The translations under genes were made by a program, and so were the position numbers. This document shows positions 25,419-35,153 of a stretch of 58,393 bases of DNA, piece by piece. Each line of letters begins with the position of its first letter. The first letter of the stretch is position 1. Under the pieces are notes generated by a model. The model saw nothing but the letters and a program-made list of their open reading frames with translations, was not told where the DNA came from and ran no database searches. Origin of the DNA: an uncultured Eubacteriales bacterium. Lineage in GTDB: Bacteria; Bacillota; Clostridia; Christensenellales; Aristaeellaceae. Location: positions 1 to 58,393 of the forward strand of contig OMZP01000030.1 of the NCBI GenBank assembly GCA_900315585.1. Direction: 5' to 3'.

Positions 25419-26819
25419 TCAGCTAAGCGTCATGCCGGTGGCGAAGCTCATGACCAGGATGGTGAGTATGGCCACGGGCGCGACATACTTGATGATGACG
25501 GTATAGACCTTCGCCAGGGCGAAGCGCACGCCGTTCTGCTCGATCTCCGCGACGGCCTTCTCCGGCTTCCAGACCCAACCGACGAACAGGCAGCTGCCCA
25601 GGGCGCAGACCGGGATCATGATCCGGTCGGTCAAAAACTCCATGGCGTCGCAGAAGGCGGGGAAGGAGACGCCGTTGGCGGCGTCGAACCACACGCCCTT
25701 GATGGGGTAGGCCGCCTGGGAGCAGGTGTATAGGCAGCCGATGGCAAACATCGCGGCGCAGACGGCGATGGTGGTCGCCTTGCGGGGCCAGGCAAAGTGC
25801 TCCGTCAGGAAGGCCACGATGCCCTCCACCAGCGACATGCAGGAAGTCAGCGCCGCGAACAGCAGCAGCAGGTAGAACAGCACGCCGAAGAAGGTGCCGC
25901 CGGGCATCTGCTGGAACACCTTGGCCAGTGACACGAAGGCGAAGCCGCCGCCCTTGCCGATTTGCTCCGCGCCCAGGGTGGCGAACACGGCGGGCACGAC
26001 GATGAAGCCCGCCAGCACGGCCACCAGCGTGTCCATGGCGCAGATCAGGCCCGTGTTCCGGGCGATGTTCTCCGTGCGGGGCAGGTAGGAGCCGTAGGTG
26101 ATCATGATGGCCATGCCGATGGACAGGGAGTAGAAGGCCTGTCCCAGGGCGGCCAGGAAGGTGTCGAAGGTCACCTTGCTCCAGTCCAGGGATACCATGT
26201 ATTCGATGCCGGGCTTGGCGCCCTCCAGCGTGACGGCCCGGGTCAGCAGCACCAGCAGCAGTATGAACAGCGCGGGCATGCCGACCTTGTTGAACTTCTC
26301 GATGCCGCTCTCCACGCCCCGGATGATGACCACGGCGTTCACGGCCATGAAGATCCCGGCGAACAGCAGGGTCAGCCAGGGGAAAGAAGCGGCGCCGTCG
26401 GCGTGCAGGCCCAGCATTTCGTAGAAGTAGCCCAGGGAATCCCCGTAGATCTTCGGGGCTTCCGCGGCGTAGCCCACCACGTAGCGCAGTACCCAGCCGC
26501 CCACGTGGCTGTAGTAGCAGGTGATGATGAACGCGCCGGTCACGCCCATCCAGCCGACCCAGGAGAAGCACGGGTGGCCCAGCTTGCGGAAGGTGCCCAC
26601 GATGTTGGTCTGGCTCGCCCGGCCCACGGACAGCTCCGAGAGCATCAGCGGCGCGCCCAGGAGCACCACCATGCCCAGGTAGATCAGCAGGAAGCACCCG
26701 CCGCCGCCCTCATAGGCCCTGCCAGGAAACTTCCAGATGTTGCCCAGGCCCACCGCGGAGCCCGCCGCCGCCAGGATGAAACCGATTTTGCTGCCCCACT
26801 GGGCGCGATTCTTTTCCAT
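25419..26819 (-). CDS. Sodium-dependent amino acid or neurotransmitter-type symporter (NSS)
   Basis: A 466-residue membrane protein of the LeuT-like NSS family with about 11-12 helices. The N-terminal signature W-G-S-K-I-G-F-I-L-A-A-A-G-S-A-V-G-L-G-N is unmistakable, with the unwound helix 1 for Na+ and substrate. It probably takes up an amino acid with sodium. The ATG at 26817-26819 gives the typical MEKNRAQWGSK start. Confidence 0.93.
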   Translation of the reverse strand: MEKNRAQWGSKIGFILAAAGSAVGLGNIWKFPGRAYEGGGGCFLLIYLGMVVLLGAPLMLSELSVGRASQTNIVGTFRKLGHPCFSWVGWMGVTGAFIITCYYSHVGGWVLRYVVGYAAEAPKIYGDSLGYFYEMLGLHADGAASFPWLTLLFAGIFMAVNAVVIIRGVESGIEKFNKVGMPALFILLLVLLTRAVTLEGAKPGIEYMVSLDWSKVTFDTFLAALGQAFYSLSIGMAIMITYGSYLPRTENIARNTGLICAMDTLVAVLAGFIVVPAVFATLGAEQIGKGGGFAFVSLAKVFQQMPGGTFFGVLFYLLLLFAALTSCMSLVEGIVAFLTEHFAWPRKATTIAVCAAMFAIGCLYTCSQAAYPIKGVWFDAANGVSFPAFCDAMEFLTDRIMIPVCALGSCLFVGWVWKPEKAVAEIEQNGVRFALAKVYTVIIKYVAPVAILTILVMSFATGMTLS

Positions 26820-26841
26820 TGATGCTTTGCTCCAATATTGA

Positions 26842-27600
26842 TTACGGCGCGACGCGCTCAAAGGAGGCCGTGCCCTGCTCCGTCTTCCAGATCAGCTTGT
26901 CCTCGCCCTCGAGGCTGAACGCGGTGCTGCCCGCGTCATTGTCCTCCTGAATCTCCTCGGTGCCGTCGGACACCTTCGTGATGATGGTGAGGGGGGAGAC
27001 GCTGGTGGAGATCACCCGCTGGTTCCTGGCGTCGTAGGTGCAGGTGTAGCTCCAGCGATGGGCGGTCTTTTCGTCGACGGGCACGGTGACGGTGGCCACC
27101 GCGCAGGTGCCGTGATCCTCCACCCGCACCTCGCCGGCCTTGCCCTTCCACAGACCCACGTAGCGCAGGGCCTCGGCCCGCTTGCTGCCGTCCTGGGTCA
27201 GCCGCGTCAGCGTCACGGGCGCGTCCAGCACCTCGTCGGTGAAGAGCAGGCTGTCGTCCACCCGCTGGAAGGAGGCGAAGTTCATGTCGTTCAGCGACCA
27301 GTCCAGCTCCTCGATGACGCCCGAGCGGGCGTCGTAGTATTCCCGGGTGCGGGAGACCCCGCCGAACTCCAGGGCGTTCTTCTGCTCCATGCAGACGTGG
27401 TACTCCCACACGTCGGCGTCTCCGCTGCCGTCCGTGCGCACCACCCGGCCCTGCATTTCGCCGTCCTCCATCCAGAGGGTCGCGGCCATGCCCTTGGCCA
27501 CCCAGATGCCGCAGTAGTCCTGCGCTTCCTCGGCATGGCCGCCGGCGAGGCAGCCCAGCAGCAGGGCGAGGACCAGGATCAGATACGCATGCTTTTTCAT
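26842..27600 (-). CDS. Secreted or lipid-anchored protein of unknown function
   Basis: A 252-residue protein with a signal peptide; LLGC at residues 15-18 is a plausible lipobox, so a lipoprotein is possible. The mature part looks all-beta, with repeated Y-C-G-I-W and Y-V-G-L-W-K-G that suggest two lipocalin-like halves. I chose the ATG at 27598-27600 since GAGGAAG sits 6 bases upstream; the ATG two codons earlier touches that site. It is co-directional with the symporter, 22 bases away. Confidence 0.75.
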   Translation of the reverse strand: MKKHAYLILVLALLLGCLAGGHAEEAQDYCGIWVAKGMAATLWMEDGEMQGRVVRTDGSGDADVWEYHVCMEQKNALEFGGVSRTREYYDARSGVIEELDWSLNDMNFASFQRVDDSLLFTDEVLDAPVTLTRLTQDGSKRAEALRYVGLWKGKAGEVRVEDHGTCAVATVTVPVDEKTAHRWSYTCTYDARNQRVISTSVSPLTIITKVSDGTEEIQEDNDAGSTAFSLEGEDKLIWKTEQGTASFERVAP

Positions 27601-27866
27601 AGCCATCTTCCTCTTTGAACGTTTGTTTTGCGCCGCTGTGCTTGCCCATGGGTCGGCGGACGGTGCGTCCTATACAGTATAAGGGAACAATATTAATTTC
27701 CATCAGGGAATCCGAACAATTTAATATAAAAACCGTGGATAGACCCGATAAATCGATCAAATATGGGTTGCCGATCGGGCTCGGGGACGATATAATACAG
27801 AAAAGTGTATAAATATGTAACCACTGAGGCAACCGGGGACCGGACGGACATACGGGAGGCGTTCAC

Positions 27867-28761
27867 ATGGCGCAGGGCAGGGGCCCGGGCGGGCACTTTT
27901 CCCGCGGATTCATGACGGAGGAGGAGAAGGCGAACCAGCCGAAGGTGACATCGGCGCTGTTGAAGCGGGTGTTTTCCTATCTGATGCCCTACGAGAAGGA
28001 CCGGCGGGTGCTGAAGGACGTGAACTTCGAGCTCAGGGCCGGGCACAGCGTGGCCATCGTGGGGCCCTCCGGCTCCGGCAAGAGCACGATCATCAACCTG
28101 ATCCCAAGGCTGTACGATGTGGACGAGGGCCGCGTGACCTTCGACGGCGCGGACGTGCGCACGCTGGACCTGGGCTTTTTGCGGGCTCAGGTGGGTGTGG
28201 TGAGTGTTCAACGGCACCATCCGGGAGAACCTGCTCTACGCCCGGCCCGATGCCACCGAGGCGGACATGGAGGCGGCGCTGAAGAAGGCCAACATCTGGG
28301 AATTCGTGCAGAACCAGCCGGAGGGCCTGGATGCCATGGTGGGCAACCGGGGGTTGAAGCTGTCCGGCGGCGAAAAGCAGCGGCTGTCCATCGCCCGGGT
28401 GCTGCTCAAGGACCCGACGATCTTCATATTCGACGAGGCCACCTCGGCCCTGGACTCCATCTCCGAGCAGAAGATCCAGGAGGCCATCGACCCCATCATC
28501 CAGAGCCGCACCAGCATCCTGATCGCCCACCGGCTGTCCACGATCCTGGCCGCGGACGAGATATTGGTGGTAAAGGACGGCTGCATCGTGGAGCGGGGCC
28601 AGCACAGCCAGCTGGTGGCCGCCGACGGCGTCTACCGCGAGCTGTACGAGACTCAGTTCTCCAAGGCGCTGCTGCCGGAGGAGAAGGGCGTGAGCGAGCT
28701 GGAGCAGTACATCTGGGGCCAGCAGCCCGCCGACGAGCCGTATGAGGCGGAAGAATCATAA
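27867..28761 (+). pseudogene. Decayed ABC multidrug exporter with deleted membrane domain
   Basis: The first 46 or so codons are the cytoplasmic N-terminus of a fused ABC exporter (KANQPKVTSALLKRVFSYLMPY). The sequence then jumps near 28005 into the nucleotide-binding domain (RVLKDVNFELRAGHSVAIVG, Walker A GPSGSGKST), so about 300 codons of membrane domain are missing. A second lesion near 28200 removes the Q-loop and shifts the frame; LSGGEKQRLSIARVLL and Walker B IFIFDEATSALD continue in another frame to 28761. It cannot make a working transporter. Confidence 0.88.
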
Positions 28762-28806
28762 CAGGGCGGCGATGCCAGAACGAGAAAGCTACCGCTCCCC
28801 TTCGCA

Positions 28807-28870
28807 GGGACGCCATTTATGGCGTCCGTGTCGGCCGATGCTCCACCCGGACGCCATGAATGGCGTCCCT
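28807..28870. repeat. Paired GGGACGCCAT palindromes
   Basis: GGGACGCCATTTATGGCGTC (28807-28826) and a matching GGACGCCATGAATGGCGTCC (28849-28868) repeat the core of the MITE copies at 22838 and 38660, here without their terminal repeats. Confidence 0.75.
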
Positions 28871-29016
28871 ACGGATGCGCTCCGGCGTCTCCAGCAGAAT
28901 TGTGATCGAACGATGCAGCCCTGTGATTCACAGAAATAACGCTTGCCGAGACCGCCGGTTTCCGGTATAATGGATTTATCTATATCTGGGTTTTACCTGA
29001 GCAAGGAAGTTGTGCC

Positions 29017-31446
29017 ATGGTTACGATGATTTTGAAGATGTCCGGGGTCACGGCGCTGTACGTGCTGCTGACCGTATTGATCTGGAAGCGGGCGCAGGGC
29101 CGGAAGATGACGGGGACCATGAAGCTGGTCATCGGCGTGATCTACGGCCTGTGCGCGGTGCTCTCCACCCACTTCGGCGTTGACTACAGCCACATGATGC
29201 TGAACGTGCGCGACATGGGTCCGCTGTCGGCGGGCCTGTTCTTCGACCCGGTCTCCGGCATCATCGCCGGCCTGATCGGCGGCATCGAGCGATACATCGC
29301 CGGCACCTACTGGGGCGTGGGCAGCTATACCCGCATCGCCTGCAGCGTGTCCACCTGCCTGGCGGGCTTCCTGGCCGCGGCCATGAACATCTACATATTC
29401 AAGCGCAAGAAGCCCTCCGCGATCTACGCCTTCTTCATGGGCGCGGTGGTGGAGGTGTTCCACATGTACGTGGTGTTCATCACCCACCGCAACGACATGA
29501 GCATGGCGTTCTACGTGGTTCGGACCTGCTCCCCGGCGATGATCGTGTTCACCGGCCTGGGCATGGCGATCTCCTCCACGGCGCTGAGGATCTGCGCGGG
29601 GGAGTGGCGCAACCCCTTCCGAAAGATGAACGAGGAGGAGATCCCGGTCTCCCAGCGGTTCCAGACCTGGCTGTTCGTCATCACCTTCGCCATACTGGTG
29701 CTCACCCAGCTCATGTCCTTCCTCGTGCAGACCCGCACCGCCGTCCAGTACGGCGAATCCACGCTGGAGGCGGTTTCCGGGGACATCCGGAAGACCTATG
29801 AGCGACTCCGGCAGACCGAGGAAAACACCCGCTACCTGGCGGAGTCCACGGCGCTGATGGAGGCCCAGGCCATCGCCGAGGATGTGGACCACTCCGGCGG
29901 CATCGAAAACGCCGACGCGGAGTTCCTGGACAGCTTGCGGGGCATCTACAGCCTGCTGGCCGTGACCGCGGTGGATGCCAACGGCGAGGTGCTCGCCGCT
30001 TCGGGGGATTCGCCCGTCTACACAGGGCTGCTTGCGGAGGTGCTGAACGGCGGCGAGGAGGTGCTGGCGGTGTCGCCCTCCGAGGCGCGGGTGGTCGCGG
30101 GCGCGGCCTGCGAGGGCGGCGGCATGATCCAGGTGGTGGTGAGCCGAAACGCCATCGCCTCGGCGCTGAACCTTTCCGGGCTGAACGAGACGCTGTCCTT
30201 CTTCCACGTGGGCAGCGACGGCACCTTCGACATCATCCGCGACAGCGGCCTGATCACGGCGGGCGCCCACCAGGGCACCCCCATGCCCACGGAGGAGCTG
30301 CTGCGCGTGAAGGCCCAGCCCGCGGAGGTCTGCTTCCGGGACAAGCTGTTCGGCGTGAAATCCATGTGCCGCACGGAGCGGCTGGACGACGGCCTGACGC
30401 TGCTGGTGCAGATGCCCATTTCCGAGGTCTACGCCGACCGGGACATCCAGACCTATGAATCCGTCTTCGCGGCGATCCTGCTGTTCGCGGTGATCTACGT
30501 GCTGATTTCGATGCTGGTGCAGTCCATCGTCGTCAACAACCTGCTGCTGGTGAACGAGTCCCTGGACCGCATCACCAACGGCAATTTGAACGAGGTGGTG
30601 GACGTGCGCCGGTCCTCGGAGTTCGCCTCCCTGTCCGACGACATCAACCACACCGTCAGCGTGTTGAAGGGCTACATCGCCGCGGCGGAAAAGCGCATCG
30701 AGCAGGAGCTGGAGTTTGCCTTCCGCATCCAGGATTCCGCGCTGCCGAAGAACTTCACCTTCCCCCGGAAGGACTTTGAGCTCTACGCCATGATGGACCC
30801 CGCCAAGGAGGTGGGCGGCGACTTCTACGACTTCTTCTTCGTGGGGGCGGACCGCCTGGCCCTGGTGATCGCGGACGTGTCCGGCAAGGGCATCCCGGCG
30901 TCGCTGTTCATGATGCGGGCCAAGACGGCTATTCGCGGTTTGGCCGAGTCCGGCCAGATGCCCGCGGAGATCCTCTACCGGGCCAACAACACGCTGTGCG
31001 AGGGCAACGACGCGGAGATGTTCGTCACGGTCTGGCTGGGCATCGTGGACCTGAAGACGGGCCTGGTGCAGTGCGCCAACGCGGGCCATGAGTATCCGAC
31101 GATCATGCGCGCGGGCGGCAGCTTCGAGGCGATGAAGGACCGGCACGGCCTGGCCCTGGCGGCCATGGAGGACATGCGCTACAGGGAGTACGAGATCCAG
31201 CTGAACCCGGGCGACCGGCTGTTCGTGTACACGGACGGCGTGCCGGAGGCCATCAACGGGATGGAGGTGCAGTACGGCATGGATCGGCTGCTCGACGCCC
31301 TGAACCGGGTCAAGGGCGACACCATGAAGGACATCCTGCCCGTGGTGCGCAAGGACATCGAGGACTTTGCCGACGGCACCGACCAGTTCGACGACATCAC
31401 GATGCTGGGCTTCTGGTACAAGGGCGAAGACGGCGCGGCGGAATAA
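29017..31446 (+). CDS. LytS-type sensor with SpoIIE/RsbU-type PP2C phosphatase
   Basis: An 809-residue membrane phosphatase. The N-terminus is a 5TMR-LYT sensor module (N-V-R-D-M-G-P-L-S-A-G-L-F-F-D-P and G-G-I-E-R-Y near residues 65-95). A further helix, an external region of about 240 residues, another helix near 490 and a HAMP-like linker follow. The C-terminus is a PP2C-SpoIIE domain (V-G-G-D-F-Y-D-F-F and D-V-S-G-K-G-I-P-A, metal-binding Asp residues). Such proteins dephosphorylate anti-anti-sigma factors. No partner is adjacent. Confidence 0.9.
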   Translation: MVTMILKMSGVTALYVLLTVLIWKRAQGRKMTGTMKLVIGVIYGLCAVLSTHFGVDYSHMMLNVRDMGPLSAGLFFDPVSGIIAGLIGGIERYIAGTYWGVGSYTRIACSVSTCLAGFLAAAMNIYIFKRKKPSAIYAFFMGAVVEVFHMYVVFITHRNDMSMAFYVVRTCSPAMIVFTGLGMAISSTALRICAGEWRNPFRKMNEEEIPVSQRFQTWLFVITFAILVLTQLMSFLVQTRTAVQYGESTLEAVSGDIRKTYERLRQTEENTRYLAESTALMEAQAIAEDVDHSGGIENADAEFLDSLRGIYSLLAVTAVDANGEVLAASGDSPVYTGLLAEVLNGGEEVLAVSPSEARVVAGAACEGGGMIQVVVSRNAIASALNLSGLNETLSFFHVGSDGTFDIIRDSGLITAGAHQGTPMPTEELLRVKAQPAEVCFRDKLFGVKSMCRTERLDDGLTLLVQMPISEVYADRDIQTYESVFAAILLFAVIYVLISMLVQSIVVNNLLLVNESLDRITNGNLNEVVDVRRSSEFASLSDDINHTVSVLKGYIAAAEKRIEQELEFAFRIQDSALPKNFTFPRKDFELYAMMDPAKEVGGDFYDFFFVGADRLALVIADVSGKGIPASLFMMRAKTAIRGLAESGQMPAEILYRANNTLCEGNDAEMFVTVWLGIVDLKTGLVQCANAGHEYPTIMRAGGSFEAMKDRHGLALAAMEDMRYREYEIQLNPGDRLFVYTDGVPEAINGMEVQYGMDRLLDALNRVKGDTMKDILPVVRKDIEDFADGTDQFDDITMLGFWYKGEDGAAE

Positions 31447-31450
31447 AAAG

Positions 31451-31679
31451 GCTCTTCACGGAAACTTGTGGGATGCATGGAAATGTATGGCAGAACACTA
31501 CCTTCAATGCCGCAGGACAACGCAACGTACAGATCCTTCGCTTTCGCTCAGGATGACAAACGACGCAATTCCTGTCATCCTGAGCGCAGCGAAGGATCTG
31601 TACGTTTCGTTAGCTAACAGCATCAAAAGAGAATACTTGCGAATCGCTTCTTTTCATCCCTTTTCTTTCCGTGATGAGC
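31451..31679. mobile_element. REP-core element B (229 bp)
   Basis: GCTCTTCACGGAAA and its near-complement TTTCCGTGATGAGC bound the element. The core 31526-31604 is a long palindrome reading GATCCTTCGC...TCAGGATGACA and back. Its left 150 bases are almost identical to element C at 38428. Confidence 0.85.
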
Positions 31680-31681
31680 GA

Positions 31682-31711
31682 ATAAAAAACCGGCGAAGTG
31701 CTTCGCCGGTT
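31682..31711 (-). terminator. Terminator of the YczE-like gene
   Basis: AACCGGCGAAG-TG-CTTCGCCGGTT; on the minus strand it ends in TTTTTTATT, 9 bases after the stop at 31720. Confidence 0.85.
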
Positions 31712-31719
31712 CCAGTCAT

Positions 31720-32373
31720 TCACGCGGCCCTTCCGTTCAGGAAGGGTCGCGCCACTTTTTGGTTGAAGAACTCGATGAGCGGGCCCATGAAGAAGGCGGT
31801 GACGAGGGTGCCCACGCCCACCTCCCCGGCGATCTGCGAAAGGGTGAACCCGGCCAGGCCGCACAGCGCCACGCCGCCGACCACGCACACCAGGTCGGTG
31901 ATCACCCGGCAGGCGGCGAAGGGGACGCGGCGCTGCCTCTGGGACCAGATCAGCGCCAGCGCGTCGTAGGTGGACACGCCCAGGTCCGCCGTGAAGTAGA
32001 AGGCGGAGGCGAGGCACATGATCACGATGGCCACGGCCAGCAGCCCCAGCCGCACCGCCAGGGTCGGCTCCGGCAGCAGCCGCGCCATGAGCCCCTGGGA
32101 GAACTCCGCGATGTAGCCCAGCAGAAACAGGTTGATCAGCGTCGCCAGGCCGATCTTGCGCCGGTCGAAGGCCAGCGCGAAGCCCAGCAGCACCAGGTTC
32201 ACGATCACATAGAGCGTGCCGAAGCGAATGGGGATCACCGCGTCCAGGCCGCTCATCAGCGACTGGAAGGGGTCCACGCCCAGCGCGGCGTGCTTGAACA
32301 TGCCCACGCTGATGCCGCAGATGGCCACGCCCAGGGCGCTCATCAGGACGCGCCGCATCATGTGTTCCTTCAT
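31720..32373 (-). CDS. YczE/YitT-like membrane protein (paralogue 1)
   Basis: A 217-residue protein with five membrane helices. The pattern L-G-V-D-P-F-Q-S-L after helix one and D-L-G-V-S-T-Y-D-A-L in the middle is the internal duplication of YczE/YitT-type proteins. Role unproven; some members are linked to transport or antibiotic production. A related protein is encoded 28 bp upstream on the same strand. Confidence 0.78.
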   Translation of the reverse strand: MKEHMMRRVLMSALGVAICGISVGMFKHAALGVDPFQSLMSGLDAVIPIRFGTLYVIVNLVLLGFALAFDRRKIGLATLINLFLLGYIAEFSQGLMARLLPEPTLAVRLGLLAVAIVIMCLASAFYFTADLGVSTYDALALIWSQRQRRVPFAACRVITDLVCVVGGVALCGLAGFTLSQIAGEVGVGTLVTAFFMGPLIEFFNQKVARPFLNGRAA

Positions 32374-32401
32374 ATTATCCCCTCGAATGATTCTTGTCGT
32401 A

Positions 32402-33088
32402 TCAGGACTTGCTCCCGGTGAAGCACACCTTCACCGAGTCCAAAAGGTGCTGGTGGTGGACGCGGGTGGCGTCGAAGCGGACGGAGTGGAAGGCGAACTG
32501 CATGATCGGCCCGGTGCAGAAGGCGCAGATCAGCGTGCCGATGCCCACGGGCCCGCCCAGCAGCCAGCCCGTCAGCGTGGCCAGGCTCAACAGGCCGATG
32601 CTCACCGCCCCGATGGGCACCCGGCGCATCCGCTTGGCCAGGCCCACCAGCAGCGTGTCCCGGGGGCCGCAGCCCAGGGAGGCGATCATGTAGCCGTATT
32701 GGGTGTAGGCCAGCACGAACAGCCCGGCGATCATCACCGGGACGCCGATGAGGGGCGACTGGCAGGGCGGCACCAGGTGGGTCCAGTTGAAGAAGTCCAC
32801 GGCCTTGCCCACCACGATGGCGTCGATGAACATGGCGATGCCGATGGGCTCCTTCAGCAGAATGTCGATCACCAATATCGTGCAGGACACCGCGATGGAG
32901 GCCGTGCCGTAGAGGATGCCCAGGGTTCGGGACAGGCCCAGGTTCAGCACGTCCCAGGGGGCCGCGCCGATGTTGGCCTGGATGGTGAGGTAGATGCCGA
33001 AGCCGTTGATGAACAGGCTGACCGCGGCCAGCAGCATGTTCAGCAGGATGGCCCCGGCGCTCCGGTTGTCGCGCAGATTTCGCCGCAT
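32402..33088 (-). CDS. YczE/YitT-like membrane protein (paralogue 2)
   Basis: A 228-residue, five-helix protein related to its downstream neighbour: N-I-G-A-A-P-W-D-V-L-N and L-G-C-G-P-R-D-T-L are the equivalent duplicated loops. The ATG at 33086-33088 gives MRRNLRDN; a frame extension upstream lacks a ribosome site. Tandem paralogues suggest a heteromeric pair or a duplication with divergence. Confidence 0.78.
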   Translation of the reverse strand: MRRNLRDNRSAGAILLNMLLAAVSLFINGFGIYLTIQANIGAAPWDVLNLGLSRTLGILYGTASIAVSCTILVIDILLKEPIGIAMFIDAIVVGKAVDFFNWTHLVPPCQSPLIGVPVMIAGLFVLAYTQYGYMIASLGCGPRDTLLVGLAKRMRRVPIGAVSIGLLSLATLTGWLLGGPVGIGTLICAFCTGPIMQFAFHSVRFDATRVHHQHLLDSVKVCFTGSKS

Positions 33089-33330
33089 GGAAATCCCTTC
33101 TTTGGTTCGTCTGCGCGATAGTATAGCACAGGCATGGCCCGGAAAACAGCACATTCGCGTTATTTGATGCTGAATTCGGGCGTATGCCCCGGCGCGGGCG
33201 GATGAAATCGACCCATTTGACGGGAAAGGCGTTGAAACAGACGGGGAATGTATGCTATAATCATGCTGTCAGGTAGGCTTTGTAAATAAGAGAGCCTGTT
33301 CTCTCTGGTTCAACCCGATGGAGGTGGCGA

Positions 33331-34524
33331 ATGATCAAAACCAGGCTTGTTTCCCTGCTTTGCGCGCTGGCGCTGCTGCTTTCGGCGATCCCCGCGCTGG
33401 CGGACGAAGGAGGCGACATCGCCGTGCCCGTGCTGGACAATCCCCCCGCGTTTGAGATTCCCGACAACGAGGCCCTGGCCTTCATCCGCGAGATGGGCGT
33501 GGGCTGGAACCTGGGCAACACCCTGGACGCCACCCGCGACGGCGGGGGAGACGAGATGAGCATCGAGGGCTACTGGTGCGGCGTCAAGACCACCGAGGCC
33601 ATGATCGAGGCCGTCCACGCCGCCGGATTCTCCACGATCCGCGTGCCGGTGTCCTGGCACAACCATGTGGACGCGGACTTCAACATCTCCCGGCCCTGGC
33701 TGGACCGGGTGCAGGAGATCGTGGACTGGGCCATCGCCCGGGACATGCACGTGATCCTGAACATCCATCACGACGAGTCCCCGGACTTCTTCTATCCCTC
33801 CGAGGCCTGCTACGAAACCTCCGAGCGATACATCCGCCGCATCTGGGAGCAGCTGGCCGAGCGATTTGGCGGCTACGACGAGAAGTTGATCTTCGAGGCC
33901 ATGAACGAGCCCCGGCAAAAGGGCACGGACTGGGAGTGGTGGCTGGACGAGGACAACGCCGACTGCCGCGAGGCCGCGGACTGCATCAACCGCCTGAACC
34001 AGGTGTTTGTGGATACCGTGCGCGCCACCGGCGGCAACAACGCCACCCGCTACCTGATGATCCCCGGCTACGACGCCGCGCCCCGGGGCGCCCTCAGCGA
34101 GCTCTACGCGCTGCCGAAGGACGCGGCGGACAACCGGCTGATCGTGTCCGTGCACGCCTACACGCCCTATCACTTCGCCCTGGAGGAGAGCGGCACCGAT
34201 GCCTTTGAGCTCGGGGCCAATCCCCAGACCACCGAGATCGCAGGCTTCATGAACGACCTGTATGAAAAGTTCGTCGCCCAGGGCATCCCGGTGCTCATCG
34301 GCGAGTTCGGCGCGCGGGATCGGGACGGCAACACCCAGGCCCGCACGGACTACGCCGCCTGGTACACCTTCGCCGCCCGCAGCCGCGGCATCTCCTGCTG
34401 CTGGTGGGACAACAACTTCTTTGCGGGCAACGGCGAGCGTTTCGGCCTGCTGGACCGGGCGAAGTGCGAATGGCGCTATCCCACCATCGTCGAGGCGCTG
34501 GTGAAGTACGGCGGGACGGATTGA
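33331..34524 (+). CDS. Secreted GH5 endoglucanase (cellulase)
   Basis: A 397-residue secreted enzyme with a Sec signal peptide (cleavage near ALA at residue 24-25) and a single GH5 barrel. MGVGWNLGNTLDA is the classic start; the acid/base is the Glu of FEAMNEPR and the nucleophile the Glu of IGEFGARD, with IHHDE and VHAYTPYHF also conserved. It would cut beta-1,4-glucans or mixed-linkage glucans outside the cell. No carbohydrate-binding module or dockerin is present. GGAGGTGGCG precedes the start. Confidence 0.93.
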   Translation: MIKTRLVSLLCALALLLSAIPALADEGGDIAVPVLDNPPAFEIPDNEALAFIREMGVGWNLGNTLDATRDGGGDEMSIEGYWCGVKTTEAMIEAVHAAGFSTIRVPVSWHNHVDADFNISRPWLDRVQEIVDWAIARDMHVILNIHHDESPDFFYPSEACYETSERYIRRIWEQLAERFGGYDEKLIFEAMNEPRQKGTDWEWWLDEDNADCREAADCINRLNQVFVDTVRATGGNNATRYLMIPGYDAAPRGALSELYALPKDAADNRLIVSVHAYTPYHFALEESGTDAFELGANPQTTEIAGFMNDLYEKFVAQGIPVLIGEFGARDRDGNTQARTDYAAWYTFAARSRGISCCWWDNNFFAGNGERFGLLDRAKCEWRYPTIVEALVKYGGTD

Positions 34525-34560
34525 CAATTCCGGCAGAACGGTTTATACTATGTATAAACC
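34521..34560 (+). promoter_or_regulatory. mazEF promoter with overlapping palindromic operator
   Basis: TTGACA (34521-34526), a 17-base spacer and TATACT (34544-34549) form a near-consensus promoter; the -35 box overlaps the cellulase stop. A perfect palindrome GGTTTATAC-TAT-GTATAAACC (34540-34560) covers the -10 box, as expected for autorepression by a MazE-MazF complex. Confidence 0.85.
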
Positions 34561-34581
34561 AATCGAAAGGCGGCGAGGACC

Positions 34582-34824
34582 ATGCAGGTGCAGCTGAAGC
34601 CCTGGGGCAACAGTCAGGGCATTCGCTTCTCCAGGGAGTTCTTGAGGAGTGCGGGCATCGGCCCGGAGGATACGCTCACGGCGGAGGTGTCCGACGGGAA
34701 GATCATCCTGAGCAAGGCCTTTGTCCATCGCGGCCTGCGGGAGCGGGCGGCGGCTTATGGCGGCCGGCTGAACCTCTCCGGGGAGATCGCCTGGGACGAG
34801 CCGGTGGGCAGCGAGGTGTGGTGA
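34582..34824 (+). CDS. mazE: MazE/AbrB-fold antitoxin
   Basis: An 80-residue protein with an N-terminal swapped-hairpin AbrB domain (L-K-P-W-G-N-S-Q-G-I-R-F, E-V-S-D-G-K-I-I-L) and a C-terminal tail that would bind and block the toxin. It is preceded by GAAAGGCGG and by an autoregulatory operator. Its stop abuts the toxin start (TGAATG). Confidence 0.92.
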   Translation: MQVQLKPWGNSQGIRFSREFLRSAGIGPEDTLTAEVSDGKIILSKAFVHRGLRERAAAYGGRLNLSGEIAWDEPVGSEVW

Positions 34825-35130
34825 ATGGCGCGCGTGGAACAGGGCGACCTGCTGAAGGTCGAGGGACTGAAGCACCCGGTGATGGTCGTCAGCAACGATT
34901 TCTTCAACGAATCCGGCAAGGCCATCGTCTGTCCCATCCTGAAGGACGCGACGAAAGGGCCGCTGCACATCCCGCTGCGGGAGTGTCCGGTGGAGGGCGT
35001 CGTGCTCTGCGAGCAGGTGCGCTATGTGGACCTTTCGGCCAGGCGGTTCAGCAAGCTGGCCGAATCCCGCTACTTCGACATCATGGACATTTCGGATGCG
35101 GTAATGGCCATGTTTGACTACCAGGAATGA
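34825..35130 (+). CDS. mazF: MazF/PemK-type toxin (mRNA interferase)
   Basis: A 101-residue PemK/MazF protein: G-D-L-L-K-V-E-G, H-P-V-M-V-V-S-N-D-F-F-N, C-P-I-L and E-Q-V-R-Y-V-D are the fold's conserved blocks, including the Arg of the active site. Such toxins cleave mRNA at short motifs when the antitoxin is degraded. The pair appears intact. Confidence 0.92.
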   Translation: MARVEQGDLLKVEGLKHPVMVVSNDFFNESGKAIVCPILKDATKGPLHIPLRECPVEGVVLCEQVRYVDLSARRFSKLAESRYFDIMDISDAVMAMFDYQE

Positions 35131-35153
35131 TAGGACCCCTACGGAGGATGAAT

